Source: an uncultured Caulobacter sp. (GTDB taxonomy: Bacteria; Pseudomonadota; Alphaproteobacteria; Caulobacterales; Caulobacteraceae). From it: 64,000 nucleotides of DNA. The notes beneath the pieces were generated by a model. The model did no database searches. It had not been told where the DNA came from and was given only the letters and a program-made list of their open reading frames with translations. The position numbers and the translations under genes were made by a program. Below are positions 8,161-18,414 of this stretch, one piece after another (position 1 is the stretch's first letter; the number at the start of each line of letters is the position of its first letter). The stretch is taken from positions 1 through 64,000 of the forward strand of contig CAJYMH010000020.1 in NCBI GenBank assembly GCA_913776195.1, in the 5' to 3' direction.

Positions 8161-9744
8161 TTACCAGCTGCGGCTTTCGGTTCCGTCGAAGCGACGATCC
8201 TCCAGCCAGCGGCTGCCGAAGCTGCGGAAGGCGGTGACCTCGTCCAACTTGAAGGTCGGCCCTTTAGGCAGGCGAAGGCGGAAGAGGTCCACCTCCTGAA
8301 CGTCCTTCATCCAGAAGGCCGGGCGGGCGTCGGGCTTGTCGACCACGATCTCCACATTGCTCATCTCGATGTTGCGAGCGTGGCGGATGAAGAAGCCGGT
8401 GGCCGGCAGGTCGCCGAACATGTCGGGGTCGGGATAGGCCTTGTCCGCTTCGGGCGGCTCGCGCTTCGCCAGTTCGGCCGAACCGCCGCCCAGCTGGTGG
8501 AAGTAGACGTCCGAAATCTTGACGTCCTCAACCGGATGACCGGCGACGCCCGCGATGATCGAGGGCTGCGGCGTGGCGCCGTAGCTGACGATGTTCTGGA
8601 TGGCGATGCGGCGCAGCTTGCCCACCGGCACGCCGGCCGGCCCGCGCATGCGGCTACCCAGGCGCAGGAACAGCGGCGGAAAGCCGATGCCGCGCATGGT
8701 GATGTTCGAAATGGCGATGTCTTCGGTCAAACCGCCGTCCATCGTCTCCAACGCGATGCCGTAGCAGTGGTCGAACACGCAGTTGGTGACGGTGATATTC
8801 TTGAAGCCGCCGTTCGACTCTGTTCCCAGCTTTATGCGGCCATAGCCATGGTGGCCGGGCGGCATGGTCTTCCAGGTCCCGTCGATGACCGATCCGATCT
8901 CGTAATTGCCGGTCAGGTAGCAGTCGGAGATCGTCAGGTTCTCGGTGGGCCGCGCATAGCCCAGGGCGAAGGAACTCTTCGGGCAGATGCCGTCGTCGAA
9001 GGGCGAATTGATCGTGCAGTTGGTGACCCGCACGTTGCGGCAGCAGTCGATATCCAAGCCGTCGCGGTTGGTGTCGATGACCAGGTTGTCGATGGTCATG
9101 TTGTCGACGCCCGTGGCCAGCAGCGCGAACCAACCGGCTTGCAGCATCTTGAAGTCGCGCAGCAGCACGTTGTGGCAGTTCTTCAGGGCGATGGCCTTGT
9201 CGCCGACGCCCGGGCCGGAGATGTCAGGCGCGTCGCCCGGGAAACGGTTGCCGCGGGTCAGCCCCCTGCCCCAGATCATGCCCGAACCGATGATGGCGAC
9301 GTCGTGCAGCCCTTCGCCGAAGAACAGGCTGTTGGACCAATGGCTGTGGCCGTAGTCCTGATAAGCGTTGCCCGCGCCGGGACCTGGATCGTCATAGCCG
9401 TTGGGCGCAACGCCGCTGGGCGTCGCCGCCAGGATCACCGCTCCCTCGCCAAGGTGTAGGGTGACATTGCTCTTCAGACGGATGGTGTAGCTGGCGTAGA
9501 CGCCCGGCGGGAAATGGATCGTGCCGCCCCCGCGAGCGGCGGCATGGTCGATGGCCTTATTGATGGCCGGCGTGTCGATCTTCGCGCCGTCGCCCACCGC
9601 GCCGAAGTCGCGAACATTGAACAGGTGCGGTTGGGGAAGAACGGCGGAGCCCGGCTTAGTCGCGGCGACGGCTCCAGCGGTCGGCGCCAATATCGCCGAG
9701 CCCATCAGTCCGCCCAGCATCAATCCACGGCGATCCATCGTCAT
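8161..9744 (-). CDS. GH28-family enzyme with diverged active site, Tat signal
   Basis: A 527-residue right-handed beta-helix protein of the GH28 type. The start ATG 9744 is preceded by GGAGG with five-base spacing; a longer reading to 9849 has no such site. The N-terminus MTMDRRGLMLGGLMG is a twin-arginine signal. The fold is announced by NVRDFGAVGDG and repeated short strands. Catalytic-region motifs differ from polygalacturonases: NRDGLDIDCC replaces NTD, FDDGICPKSS supplies the paired Asp, and the GHG step reads LGTESNGG. This suggests a rhamnogalacturonan or modified galacturonan substrate rather than plain polygalacturonate (inference). It is the first gene of the 9744-4290 operon and has a perfect operator palindrome 77 bases upstream. 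Confidence 0.82.
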   Translation of the reverse strand: MTMDRRGLMLGGLMGSAILAPTAGAVAATKPGSAVLPQPHLFNVRDFGAVGDGAKIDTPAINKAIDHAAARGGGTIHFPPGVYASYTIRLKSNVTLHLGEGAVILAATPSGVAPNGYDDPGPGAGNAYQDYGHSHWSNSLFFGEGLHDVAIIGSGMIWGRGLTRGNRFPGDAPDISGPGVGDKAIALKNCHNVLLRDFKMLQAGWFALLATGVDNMTIDNLVIDTNRDGLDIDCCRNVRVTNCTINSPFDDGICPKSSFALGYARPTENLTISDCYLTGNYEIGSVIDGTWKTMPPGHHGYGRIKLGTESNGGFKNITVTNCVFDHCYGIALETMDGGLTEDIAISNITMRGIGFPPLFLRLGSRMRGPAGVPVGKLRRIAIQNIVSYGATPQPSIIAGVAGHPVEDVKISDVYFHQLGGGSAELAKREPPEADKAYPDPDMFGDLPATGFFIRHARNIEMSNVEIVVDKPDARPAFWMKDVQEVDLFRLRLPKGPTFKLDEVTAFRSFGSRWLEDRRFDGTESRSW

Positions 9745-9820
9745 GACATCCTCCCATACGCCTCGTTTTCGAGTTTGGGCGGCATGCAAACAGGCGCCTT
9801 CCGGCCATGTCAACAAACTT

Positions 9821-9834
9821 TGGTACCGGTACCA
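9821..9834. promoter_or_regulatory. Perfect 14-bp palindrome TGGTACCGGTACCA, candidate operator
   Basis: A perfect dyad with central CG, as typical for LacI-family regulators, lies 77 bases upstream of the first gene of the GH28-GH43-six-hairpin operon and downstream of ilvD. Related sites lie just upstream of both TonB receptors (2741-2754 and 27675-27688), which suggests one regulon. Confidence 0.65.
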
Positions 9835-9870
9835 TAATGCGGGATTCAAGCCGCTTCAGCGAATGCCAGA

Positions 9871-9901
9871 ATGGACGGGGACGCACGCGCCACCCGTCCA
9901 T
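9871..9901 (-). terminator. Hairpin after ilvD
   Basis: ATGGACGGG at 9871-9879 pairs perfectly with CCCGTCCAT at 9893-9901 around a 13-base loop, 27 bases beyond the ilvD stop. The U-tract is weak (TTC), so termination is plausible but not certain. It would insulate ilvD from the pectinase operon. Confidence 0.5.
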
Positions 9902-9927
9902 TTCCGCGGATCTTTCAGGTTTTCAGC

Positions 9928-11778
9928 TCAGCGTTCGAGCTGGCTGACGTCGCGGACAGCGCCCTTGGCGGCGTTGGTGGTCATGGCCGCATAGGCGCGC
10001 AGGGCCGGGCTGACCTCGCGCTTGCGATCCAGCGGCTTCCAGGCCTGAGAGCCGCGCGCCTCCATGGCGGCGCGACGTTCGGCCAGGACGGCGTCGGAGA
10101 CCTCGAGGGTGATGCCGCGGTTGGGAATGTCGATCAGGATCGAATCGCCGGTCTCCACCAAGGCGATCAGACCGCCCTCCCCCGCCTCGGGCGAGACATG
10201 GCCGATGGACAGGCCGGAGGTTCCGCCAGAGAAGCGGCCATCGGTGATAAGGGCGCAGGCCGCGCCCAGACCTTTCGATTTCAGGTAGGTGGTCGGATAG
10301 AGCATCTCCTGCATGCCAGGGCCGCCCTTGGGGCCCTCGTAGCGGATGACGACCACCTCACCAGCTTTCACCTGGCCGCCCAGGATGCCGCTGACGGCGG
10401 TTTCCTGGCTTTCGAACACGCGGGCCGCGCCGCGGAAGGTCAGGATGGAGTCATCGACCCCTGCCGTCTTCACGATGCACCCCTCAGGGGCGAGGTTGCC
10501 GAATAGAACGGCGAGCCCGCCGTCTTTTGAGAAGGGGTGCTCGACCGAGCGGATGACGCCCTTCTCGCGGTCCAGGTCCAGATCCTCCCAGCGGGCGGCC
10601 TGACTGAAAGCGACTTGGGTCGGCTTGCCGCCCGGCGCGGCGCGAAAGAACTCATGCGCCGTGGCGCTGTTGGTCCGGCCGATGTCCCAGCGGGCGAGAG
10701 CTTCGCCCAGGGTCGTAGCGTGGACGGTAGGCTGGCTGGCGTCGATCAAGCCGCCCCGTTCCAGCTCGCCCAAGATCGCCATGACGCCGCCGGCGCGGTG
10801 GACGTCCTCCATATGGACGTCGCTCTTGGCCGGCGCGACCTTCGACAGGCAGGGCACTCGGCGGGATAGGCGGTCGATGTCCGCCATGCCGAAGTCCACG
10901 CCGCCCTCACTGGCGGCGGCCAGCAGGTGCAGCACGGTGTTGGTCGAGCCGCCCATGGCGATGTCCAGGCTCATGGCGTTCTCGAACGCCGCGCGCGTGG
11001 CGATGCCGCGCGGCAGAGCCGTCGGGTCTTCCTGCTCGTACCAACGCTGGCAGAGGTCGACGACCAGGCGGCCGGCTTCCTTGAACAGAGCCTCGCGATC
11101 GGCGTGGGTGGCCAGGACCGAGCCGTTGCCCGGCAGCGACAGGCCCAGCGCCTCAGTCAGGCAGTTCATGGAGTTGGCGGTGAACATACCCGAACAGGAA
11201 CCGCAGGTCGGACAAGCCGCCTTCTCAATCGCGGCGACTTCCTCGTCCGTGTATTGGTCGTCGGCTGCGACGACCATGGCGTCCACCAGATCCAGAGCGC
11301 GGATCGCACCCTTCACCTGCACCTTGCCGGCCTCCATCGGACCACCCGAGACGAAGACCACCGGAATGTTCAGGCGCATGGCGGCCATCAGCATGCCGGG
11401 GGTGATCTTGTCGCAGTTGGAGATGCAGACAATGGCGTCAGCGCAGTGGGCGTTGACCATGTACTCAACGCTGTCCGCGATCAGTTCGCGGCTAGGCAGG
11501 GAGTACAGCATCCCGCCGTGGCCCATGGCGATGCCGTCGTCGACGGCGATGGTGTTGAATTCCTTGGCCACGCCGCCAGCCGCCTCGATCTCGCGGGCGA
11601 CCAGCTGACCCAGGTCCTTAAGGTGAACGTGCCCCGGGACGAACTGCGTAAAGCTGTTGGCGACAGCGATGATCGGCTTGCCGAAATCCTCGTCCTTCAT
11701 GCCCGTGGCGCGCCATAGGCCCCGGGCGCCGGCCATGTTGCGGCCGTGGGTGGAGGTTCTCGAACGGTAGGCAGGCAT
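9928..11778 (-). CDS. ilvD: Dihydroxy-acid dehydratase
   Basis: An Fe-S dehydratase of branched-chain amino acid synthesis that converts 2,3-dihydroxy-isovalerate or -methylvalerate to the 2-keto acids in the cytoplasm. It has 616 residues, the usual family length, starting at ATG 11778 ([20 protein letters not shown]). Cluster-ligand cysteines are visible in [12 protein letters not shown] and [19 protein letters not shown], and the C-terminus has [20 protein letters not shown]. Near-continuous agreement with the known IlvD pattern makes a sugar-acid dehydratase role less likely, despite the sugar-catabolic surroundings. It is divergent from a LysR regulator across 94 bases. Confidence 0.95.
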   Translation of the reverse strand: MPAYRSRTSTHGRNMAGARGLWRATGMKDEDFGKPIIAVANSFTQFVPGHVHLKDLGQLVAREIEAAGGVAKEFNTIAVDDGIAMGHGGMLYSLPSRELIADSVEYMVNAHCADAIVCISNCDKITPGMLMAAMRLNIPVVFVSGGPMEAGKVQVKGAIRALDLVDAMVVAADDQYTDEEVAAIEKAACPTCGSCSGMFTANSMNCLTEALGLSLPGNGSVLATHADREALFKEAGRLVVDLCQRWYEQEDPTALPRGIATRAAFENAMSLDIAMGGSTNTVLHLLAAASEGGVDFGMADIDRLSRRVPCLSKVAPAKSDVHMEDVHRAGGVMAILGELERGGLIDASQPTVHATTLGEALARWDIGRTNSATAHEFFRAAPGGKPTQVAFSQAARWEDLDLDREKGVIRSVEHPFSKDGGLAVLFGNLAPEGCIVKTAGVDDSILTFRGAARVFESQETAVSGILGGQVKAGEVVVIRYEGPKGGPGMQEMLYPTTYLKSKGLGAACALITDGRFSGGTSGLSIGHVSPEAGEGGLIALVETGDSILIDIPNRGITLEVSDAVLAERRAAMEARGSQAWKPLDRKREVSPALRAYAAMTTNAAKGAVRDVSQLER

Positions 11779-11872
11779 CAGATGAGTTCCGGCTAGGACA
11801 AGCCGGATGCCATGCGCCTTCTCGATCTCTTTGTGAAATATATTATTCTGCTGATATAAGGTCGCCAGACGA

Positions 11873-12775
11873 ATGACGATCGAGACACGCAAGCTCAGAC
11901 ATTTCGCCGCCGTGGCCGACACGCTGCATTTCGGCAGGGCGGCCGAGCGGCTAAACATGACGCAGCCGCCGCTCAGTCAGTCGATCCTGGCTCTGGAACG
12001 GACGCTTGGCGCTCCGCTGTTTGTCCGCACCAAGCGCAGCGTCCGGCTGACGCCCTTCGGCGAGCAGTGGCTGCCGCAGGTCCAGGCTGCGCTGGCGGCC
12101 TTGGACGCCCTACCCGACAGCGCGCATCGCCTGCGCAGCGGCCTTAGCGGCCACCTGTCGTTGTCCTTCGTCAGCACGGCGGACTACAGCGTTTTGCCGG
12201 ACCTCGTACGCCGCTACGCCGAGGCTTTCCCGGAGGTGGATATCCGTTTGGTCGAGGCGACCAGCGACGTGCAGATCCCAGCGATCCTGGCAGGTGAGCG
12301 GCACGCCGGCATCATCATTCCGCCGCACGACAGGATGCTGCCTGCTCCACTCGCCTATCGCCGGCTGGTGTCCGAACCCTTGATCGCCGCCGTTCCAACC
12401 GCCTGGAGCAAAGACGGAACCCCGCCCCAGGAAGCGATCCTGGACGCGCCGCTGATCCTGTTCCCCCGCACTGTCGCACCAGCCTTCCACGATCTGGTGA
12501 CGAGCTACTTCGCCGCCCATGGCCGGACCGCTCGGATCGTGCAGGAGGCGATCCAGATGCAGACCATCATCAGTCTGGTCTCCGCCGGGTTGGGGATCGC
12601 GCTTGTTCCAGCCTCCCTGCGCAACCTGGCGCGGGCCGGAGTACGTTACGTCGAGCTTGAAGCGCCGCCCATGCTTGAAACCGGCGTCGTATGGAGGCGT
12701 GACGACGACACCCCCACCCTACAGGAGATGCTTAAGCTTCTGGCCGGACAGACCGTCGTCGGAACCTCGACTTAG
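11873..12775 (+). CDS. LysR-family transcriptional regulator
   Basis: A 300-residue LysR regulator. The N-terminal winged helix-turn-helix is plain ([20 protein letters not shown], then [16 protein letters not shown]). The effector-binding domain spans about residues 90-295 and has the usual [18 protein letters not shown] segment. It is divergent from ilvD across 94 bases that include an AT-rich stretch at 11831-11860 (TATATTATTCTGCTGATATA), a reasonable place for a shared LysR site. Control of ilvD is inferred from this layout. The effector is unknown. Confidence 0.9.
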   Translation: MTIETRKLRHFAAVADTLHFGRAAERLNMTQPPLSQSILALERTLGAPLFVRTKRSVRLTPFGEQWLPQVQAALAALDALPDSAHRLRSGLSGHLSLSFVSTADYSVLPDLVRRYAEAFPEVDIRLVEATSDVQIPAILAGERHAGIIIPPHDRMLPAPLAYRRLVSEPLIAAVPTAWSKDGTPPQEAILDAPLILFPRTVAPAFHDLVTSYFAAHGRTARIVQEAIQMQTIISLVSAGLGIALVPASLRNLARAGVRYVELEAPPMLETGVVWRRDDDTPTLQEMLKLLAGQTVVGTST

Positions 12776-12846
12776 GAACGGCTTGCGCCATCCCCCGTTG
12801 TGTCCCGGCTGCCGCTGACGGCAGGGCGTAGAATCGGGACGAGCAG

Positions 12847-13779
12847 ATGTTTGGCGGCGAGAAACTTTCCAGGCTTGGCGTCTTCAGCCCTGAGTTTCCG
12901 GATGCGGAGACGCTTCATCGGGGCTTGTCCCACTGGAACCACCGCCGCCTGGCGACCGCCTCGCCACGCGAAGACTGGCGACAGGAAATCAGCGAAAACG
13001 CTCGCATGCAGCGCTTGGAGGGTGAGTTCGTCGAAGCCTTCCGCGCGATGATCGCCTCGCAGATGGAAGATGTTCCGACAGATCCTGAAGGCTTTATCGC
13101 CTGGTTCGAGGCGCTGAAGGATCATGGCCCTGGGCAATGGGACCCGTTGTTCGACTGGCTCGAAGGCGAAGCGTCAGTGGAAGACCTGAAGTGGTTCCTG
13201 ACCCAGGAAGCGGCCGGGGAGGCCGGCTTCGACGATCTGGTGGCTATGACCCAGGTGAAGGTCCCCGACCGCGCCAAGCTCGAACTGGCCCGCAACTACT
13301 GGGACGAGATGGGCCGCGGCAACGCAAGGGGTATGCATGGTCCGATGCTGACCCGCACCACCGACATGCTGGGGCTGACGCCGACCATCGACGCAACTTT
13401 GTGGCAGTCGCTGTGCCTAGCGAACACCATGACAGCCTTCGCCACGAACCGCCGCTATGTCTGGCAGTCCATCGGCGCCCTGGGCGTCGTGGAGCTGACG
13501 GCGCCGACGCGGGTGGCCTGCGTCGACGCTGGCCTGAAGCGTGTGGGCGCGCCGCCGGAAGCCCGTAAATACTTCGCCTTGCACGCCCAACTGGACATCG
13601 AGCACTCGAAGGCCTGGAACGCGGAGGCGCTGATCCCCCTTGTGTCGGAGGACCCTTCGCGCGCCCGCTTCCTGGCCGAAGGAGCCATGATGCGCCTGAT
13701 CTGCGGCGAGCAGTGCTTCGAGACCTATCGCGCACACTTGTGGGCGCATACGCACCCCGTGGTGTACGCGGCGGAGTGA
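12847..13779 (+). CDS. Haem-oxygenase-like diiron redox protein
   Basis: A 310-residue protein of the iron-containing redox enzyme / haem-oxygenase-like diiron oxidase type. Likely metal ligands are in LTQEAAGEAGFDDL (Glu), NYWDEMGRGNARGMHG (Glu and His) and HAQLDIEHSKAWN (His-Asp-His), spaced as in that superfamily. There is no signal peptide, so it is cytoplasmic. The start ATG 12847 has GGGA seven bases upstream. It follows the LysR gene in the same direction after 71 bases and ends four bases from the convergent DUF885 gene. Members of the superfamily oxidise amino acids, fatty acids or nitrogen compounds; the substrate here is unknown. Confidence 0.72.
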   Translation: MFGGEKLSRLGVFSPEFPDAETLHRGLSHWNHRRLATASPREDWRQEISENARMQRLEGEFVEAFRAMIASQMEDVPTDPEGFIAWFEALKDHGPGQWDPLFDWLEGEASVEDLKWFLTQEAAGEAGFDDLVAMTQVKVPDRAKLELARNYWDEMGRGNARGMHGPMLTRTTDMLGLTPTIDATLWQSLCLANTMTAFATNRRYVWQSIGALGVVELTAPTRVACVDAGLKRVGAPPEARKYFALHAQLDIEHSKAWNAEALIPLVSEDPSRARFLAEGAMMRLICGEQCFETYRAHLWAHTHPVVYAAE

Positions 13780-13783
13780 TCGA

Positions 13784-15607
13784 TCAGGCGTTCTTTCGGT
13801 CAGCCACCCAGCGGTCCACGCGAGCTTCGAGAACCGACAGAGGCAAGGCGCCGGCGCTGAGGACCGTGTCGTGGAAGCCCTTTAGATCGAAGCGATCGCC
13901 CAGGGACTGGCGCGCCTTGGCGCGAAGAGCCAGGATCTTGACCATGCCGACCTTGTACGAGGTCGCTTGCCCCGGATTGACGAAGTAGCGACGGATTTCC
14001 GAGCGGATCTTGCCCACCGGCTGCGGCGAGTTGGCGGTGTAGAACTCCAGCGCCTGCGCCTCGCTCCATCCCTTGGCGTGAATGCCTGTATCGACCACCA
14101 GGCGGATCGCGCGCCAAATCTCGCGGCCCAGGCGGCCAAAGTCGCTGTAGGGTTCCTTGTAGAAGCCGGCTTCCTTAGCCAGCAGCTCCACATACAGACC
14201 CCAGCCCTCGACATAGGCGCCATAGCCCGTCTGGGTGCGGAACACCGGCACGCCGGTCATCTCTTGCGCCAGGGATATCTGCATGTGATGGCCGGGCCAG
14301 CCCTCGTGGTAGCTGGTGCCTTCGATCTCGTAGATCGGCGTGGCGCGGATGTCCGACAGGTGGACGTAGAAGACACCCGGACGTGAGCCGTCCGGCGCGC
14401 CGGAGCTGTAGTGCGCGGCGCCGCCCGGCTCTTCGCGGAACGACTCCACACGCTTGACGATGAGGTTCGAGCGCGGAATGCGGTTGAAGTACTTAGGCAG
14501 CTCCGACTTCATGGCCGCCAGATAGTCCTCGGACATCTTCAGGTACTTCGCGCGGCCCGCATCGTCGTTGCTGACATAGAAGCGGTCGTCGGTGCGCATG
14601 AAGACGAAGAACTCCTCAAGCGTTCCCTTGAAGCCGATCTGGGCCTTGAGGGTCTCCATCTCGCCACGGATGCGCTTCACCTCGGCAAGACCCAAGGCGT
14701 GGATCTCGTCGGCGGTCATGTCGGTGGTCGTCTGCTGGCGCAGCATGGCGTTGTAGTAGGCCACGCCGTCCGGCAGAGAGACCGCGCCCTTCGGATCCGG
14801 CGACGTGTTCGCCACATCCGCGGCCAGCCAGACGGCGAGGCGATCATAGGCCGGCTTCATCTTGGCGGTCATCGCATCGGCGACCGCCTTCTCGAATGCG
14901 GCGGCCTGGGCCTCGTCGATCTTGCCGCCCGTCTTCAGCTTGCCGATCTTGGCCTTGGCGTCGGCGAACAGGGCGGTCTCGCCCTCCCCCGCGAACGGCG
15001 CGCCCGTCATCAGGCGGCGGACTTCATCCAGGGACTGCTCATAGGCGAAGCGCGGGGCGCGCACCCCAGCGGCGGCCGAACGCTTGGCCCGCTCCAGCTG
15101 CACCTCCAGGGCGGGGCCGATCGCGGCGACGCGGGACACATAGGCCTGCATGTCGGCGGGCGAGTCCACGCGGTGCGCATTGATCAGGAAGTTCGGCAGG
15201 TTGGCGTGAGGGCCGCCACGGCCGAAGACATAGCTGTGACCGCGCCAGCGATTGGCTTCCTCGGCGCGGGTCAGCTCCAGCTCCCACATCTCGAACGAGG
15301 TGCGGGCGTCGTCGCCCAGCTTCTTAGGATCGAAGCGGCGCTTCATCTCGGCGACGCTCTGCTTGCGCCACGCGAGGCGCTTGGCGGCGGCGGCGTCGCT
15401 ACGGTCGGAAAGCTGATCGTTCAGCGTCTTGCGGCCCAGCCGGGTCAGACGTTCCGGATCCTGCGACAGGTCCTGCTCGAACGCCGCATCGAGATAGGCC
15501 GTGAGCTGCTTGTCAAGATCGCTCTGGGCCGCCTGGGCCTTGACCGCCACGGGCGCCAAGGCCGCAGCCGCCACACCAAATCCGAAACCGCGCCGCGAAA
15601 GAACCAT
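13784..15607 (-). CDS. DUF885 family secreted hydrolase
   Basis: A 607-residue protein of the DUF885 family, often thought to be metal-dependent peptidase-like. The N-terminus MVLSRRGFGFGVAAAALAP is a twin-arginine signal, so it is probably periplasmic. The probable zinc-site motif is SYHEGWPGHHMQISLA in the C-terminal half, followed by YVEGWGLYVELLAKE. The start ATG 15607 has GAGG seven bases upstream. It lies 75 bases downstream of the L-lactate dehydrogenase gene on the same strand and could be read with it, but no functional link to sugar catabolism is evident. Confidence 0.82.
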   Translation of the reverse strand: MVLSRRGFGFGVAAAALAPVAVKAQAAQSDLDKQLTAYLDAAFEQDLSQDPERLTRLGRKTLNDQLSDRSDAAAAKRLAWRKQSVAEMKRRFDPKKLGDDARTSFEMWELELTRAEEANRWRGHSYVFGRGGPHANLPNFLINAHRVDSPADMQAYVSRVAAIGPALEVQLERAKRSAAAGVRAPRFAYEQSLDEVRRLMTGAPFAGEGETALFADAKAKIGKLKTGGKIDEAQAAAFEKAVADAMTAKMKPAYDRLAVWLAADVANTSPDPKGAVSLPDGVAYYNAMLRQQTTTDMTADEIHALGLAEVKRIRGEMETLKAQIGFKGTLEEFFVFMRTDDRFYVSNDDAGRAKYLKMSEDYLAAMKSELPKYFNRIPRSNLIVKRVESFREEPGGAAHYSSGAPDGSRPGVFYVHLSDIRATPIYEIEGTSYHEGWPGHHMQISLAQEMTGVPVFRTQTGYGAYVEGWGLYVELLAKEAGFYKEPYSDFGRLGREIWRAIRLVVDTGIHAKGWSEAQALEFYTANSPQPVGKIRSEIRRYFVNPGQATSYKVGMVKILALRAKARQSLGDRFDLKGFHDTVLSAGALPLSVLEARVDRWVADRKNA

Positions 15608-15682
15608 GTCGTTTCCTCAAGCCACAAACTGTTGGGTCGGGAAGCTAGTCAGGTTCTAAGCGGTGCGATAGCGGTTACGAGA

Positions 15683-16813
15683 TCAAACGGCGATATGCGG
15701 CCCGAGATCGGCGATGGACTTGGCGCCGGTGAGCGTCATGGCCACGCGCATCTCCTTCTCCATCAGGTCGAGAAGGTTCGCCACGGCCGCCTGGCCGCCC
15801 GCGGCCAGGGCATAGACGAAGGGACGGCCGATCATCACCGCATCGGCGCCGAGCGCGATAGCCCGCACGATGTCCAGCCCGTTGCGTACTCCGGAATCCA
15901 AGAGGATACGGATATCCCCCCTCACCGCCTCGGCGATGGGCGGCAGGGCGCGGACCGACGACAGCACGCCGTCGAGCTGTCGGCCCCCGTGGTTGGAGAC
16001 GACGATGCCGTCGGCGCCGAACGCCACGGCGTCGCGCGCGTCCTTGGGGTCCAGCACGCCCTTGATGATCATCGGACCATCCCAGGAATCACGGATCCAC
16101 TGCAGATCGCGCCAGGAGATGGACGGATCGAAGTTGGCGCCCAGCCAGCCGATGTAGTCGGCCAGCCCCGTCGCCTTGCCCAGATAGCGGGAGACATTGC
16201 CCAGGTCGTGCGGCCTGCCGTTCAGGCCCACGTCCCAGGCCCAGGCTGGATGGGTCGCGGCCTGCAAAAGGCGACGGAAGGAGGCGTTCGGCCCGCTCAT
16301 GCCCGAATGGGCGTCACGATACCGTGCGCCGGGCACCGGCATATCGACGGTGAAGACCAGGGTCTTCACGCCCGTCGCCTTGGCCCGCTCCAGCGCGCTC
16401 TTCATGAAGCCGCGGTCGCGCAAAACGTAGAGCTGGAACCACATCGGCCGGTCAATGGCCGGAGCGACTTCCTCTATCGGACAGACCGAAACGGTGGACA
16501 GCGTGAACGGCACACCGCGGGAGGCGGCCGCCTTGGCCGCTTGCACCTCGCCCCGACGAGCGTACATGCCGGTCAGGCCCACGGGCGCTAGGATCACCGG
16601 CAGGCGCAGGGTCTCGTCGAACAGCTTCGTCTCGACGCTGAGCGCGCTCATGTCCTGCAGCACGCGCTGACGCAGGGCGACGGCGCGGAAGTCCTCGACG
16701 TTCCGCTTCAGCGTCTGCTCGGCATAGGCGCCGCCGTCGATGTAGTGGAACAGGAACGGCGGCAGCTTGCGGCGCGCGGCTTCGCGATAGTCGTCGGGCG
16801 AAGAGATGATCAC
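15683..16813 (-). CDS. lldD: FMN-dependent L-lactate dehydrogenase
   Basis: A 376-residue (S)-2-hydroxy-acid dehydrogenase that oxidises L-lactate to pyruvate at the inner membrane. The chosen start is GTG 16813 ([20 protein letters not shown]), which aligns with the start of known LldD proteins; an upstream extension runs into the preceding gene. FMN-site segments include [29 protein letters not shown] and [17 protein letters not shown] with the catalytic His, plus [11 protein letters not shown]. It begins seven bases after the L-rhamnose dehydrogenase stop. In this operon it would consume the L-lactate released by the diketo-hydrolase branch of L-rhamnose breakdown. Confidence 0.9.
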   Translation of the reverse strand: MIISSPDDYREAARRKLPPFLFHYIDGGAYAEQTLKRNVEDFRAVALRQRVLQDMSALSVETKLFDETLRLPVILAPVGLTGMYARRGEVQAAKAAASRGVPFTLSTVSVCPIEEVAPAIDRPMWFQLYVLRDRGFMKSALERAKATGVKTLVFTVDMPVPGARYRDAHSGMSGPNASFRRLLQAATHPAWAWDVGLNGRPHDLGNVSRYLGKATGLADYIGWLGANFDPSISWRDLQWIRDSWDGPMIIKGVLDPKDARDAVAFGADGIVVSNHGGRQLDGVLSSVRALPPIAEAVRGDIRILLDSGVRNGLDIVRAIALGADAVMIGRPFVYALAAGGQAAVANLLDLMEKEMRVAMTLTGAKSIADLGPHIAV

Positions 16814-16820
16814 GACGGGC

Positions 16821-17582
16821 CTACTGGAAGTTGGCGAAGGCGCCGCCGTCGACCAGCAGGGCCGCGCCGGACATGTACCCAGCCATGTCGGAAGCCAGGA
16901 AGGCGACAACGCTGGCGATATCTTCCGGACGGCCAAGGCGGCCCAGCGGGATGCGGCCTTCCATGTATTCCCGCTTCTTCGGGTCGGCGAGATCGTCCTT
17001 GTTGATGTCGGTGGCGATAGTGCCCGGCAGGACCGAGTTGCAGCGGATGCCGTGCTTGCCGAGCGCCACGGCGCAGGACTGCATCAGGCTGTGCACGCCC
17101 GCCTTGGTCGGGGTGTAATGGGTCTGCATCTCGCCGCCCACCAGAGCCGAGATGGAGCTGATGGCGACGATCGAACCGCCCTGCCCCTGCTTCACCATCT
17201 GGTTGGCGGCGGCCTGGGTCATGAAGTAGGCGCCGTGGAGATTGACCTCCATGGTCCTTCGCAGGGTCTCGACCGGCATGTCGAGGAAGGCGTGGAACGG
17301 GCAGATGCCGGCGTTGGAGACAAAGACGTCCACACGGCCGAACGCCTGCACCGCAGCGTCCACGAAACCCGCTGCGCTTTCCGGCAGGGCCACGTCGGCG
17401 TCGAACACGATCGCCTTGCGGCCCAGGGCCTCGATCTCGGCGACCACCTCAGCGGCGACCGCATCGTCGCGGAAGGTGTTAATGGCGACGTCGGCGCCCT
17501 GACGCGCCGCCTCGACGGCCGTGGCCCGGCCAATGCCCCGCGATGCGCCCGTGACCAGGACGACCTTATTCTCAAGCAGCAT
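16821..17582 (-). CDS. L-rhamnose 1-dehydrogenase (SDR family)
   Basis: A 253-residue short-chain dehydrogenase that closely follows the known bacterial L-rhamnose 1-dehydrogenases: [16 protein letters not shown] nucleotide motif, [18 protein letters not shown], and catalytic Ser/Tyr/Lys in [20 protein letters not shown]. It would oxidise L-rhamnose to L-rhamnono-lactone in the cytoplasm, the first step of the non-phosphorylative route. The start ATG 17582 has GGAG five bases upstream. It lies 25 bases after the IclR gene and seven bases before lldD, so the three form an operon divergent from rhmD. Confidence 0.88.
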   Translation of the reverse strand: MLLENKVVLVTGASRGIGRATAVEAARQGADVAINTFRDDAVAAEVVAEIEALGRKAIVFDADVALPESAAGFVDAAVQAFGRVDVFVSNAGICPFHAFLDMPVETLRRTMEVNLHGAYFMTQAAANQMVKQGQGGSIVAISSISALVGGEMQTHYTPTKAGVHSLMQSCAVALGKHGIRCNSVLPGTIATDINKDDLADPKKREYMEGRIPLGRLGRPEDIASVVAFLASDMAGYMSGAALLVDGGAFANFQ

Positions 17583-17607
17583 GCGGGCTCCGGATTTTCG
17601 TTGAACT

Positions 17608-18414
17608 CTAGGACTTCGGCGCCCAGCCCATTTCGGCGCTGATAGCGTTGGCGGTGTCGGTGACGACCTTGGTCAGCTCAGCCATGCGGGCGTCGGACAT
17701 ATATTGCGCGGCCGAGGACAGGCTGATGGCGGCTACCGTCTTGCCGTCGACACCACGGATCGGCGCGGCGACACAGCGGATTTGGTCCTCATTCTCTTCA
17801 AGGTCGAAGGCATAGCCCTTCTGCGCGTAGCCGCGCATACGCTCCAGCCACACGGCGCGCGAAGCTGTGTCGGCCGGCTGCCCCTCGGGACCGTAGAACT
17901 CGATCCACTCCGGCTCGGTCTTGTCGAGGATCAGCGCCTTGCCCAGACCCGTGGAGGCGATGGGATGGCGCTCGCCCAGACGCGAGCCAATATTGACGCG
18001 GCGACGGCCCGGCACCTTGTCCAGATAGAGAGCATAACGGCCATCCAGTACGCCCAGGTGCACTGTATCCTCGGTGGCGGCCGATAGCTGTTCCAGCCAG
18101 GGACGCGCGAGGCGCGGCAGATGCATCTGCTGGCTGGCGGCGTGGCCGAGCTCCAGAAGCTTCGGGCCCAAGCTGTATCCCTCACGCGGCCGGAAGGACA
18201 GCAGACGACGATCCACCAGGGCCGAGGCCAGCCGGTGCGTGGTGCTGCGCGTCAGCTCCAGTTTCTCGGAAAGCTCGGCCAGAGGCATAGGGCCGTCGAT
18301 CAGCGCATCGATGACGTCCAGGCCACGCAGAAGGGTCTGGCTGCCCGACGCCTTGGCGCCGGCTTCCTCATCCGCTTCGACCTGCGTGGACTTGATTGAC
18401 GCCGTCCGTCCCAT
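17608..18414 (-). CDS. IclR-family regulator of the rhamnose operons
   Basis: A 268-residue IclR regulator. The helix-turn-helix spans about residues 30-85 (SQTLLRGLDVIDALIDGPMP, then RSTTHRLASALVDRR). The effector domain ends with VAAPIRGVDGKTVAAISLSS. The chosen start is ATG 18414 with GAGG eight bases upstream; a TTG start at 18453 would be longer but lacks a ribosome site. It is the first gene of the minus-strand operon and faces the rhmD operon across 140 bases that hold several dyads. It probably senses a pathway intermediate and controls both directions (inference from layout). Confidence 0.9.
   Translation of the reverse strand: MGRTASIKSTQVEADEEAGAKASGSQTLLRGLDVIDALIDGPMPLAELSEKLELTRSTTHRLASALVDRRLLSFRPREGYSLGPKLLELGHAASQQMHLPRLARPWLEQLSAATEDTVHLGVLDGRYALYLDKVPGRRRVNIGSRLGERHPIASTGLGKALILDKTEPEWIEFYGPEGQPADTASRAVWLERMRGYAQKGYAFDLEENEDQIRCVAAPIRGVDGKTVAAISLSSAAQYMSDARMAELTKVVTDTANAISAEMGWAPKS

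Noticed and set aside
9928-11778. ilvD homologue as a sugar-acid dehydratase of the pectin pathway
   Set aside because: Sequence, length and cysteine motifs follow true IlvD throughout; sugar-acid dehydratases of this superfamily differ in these regions.
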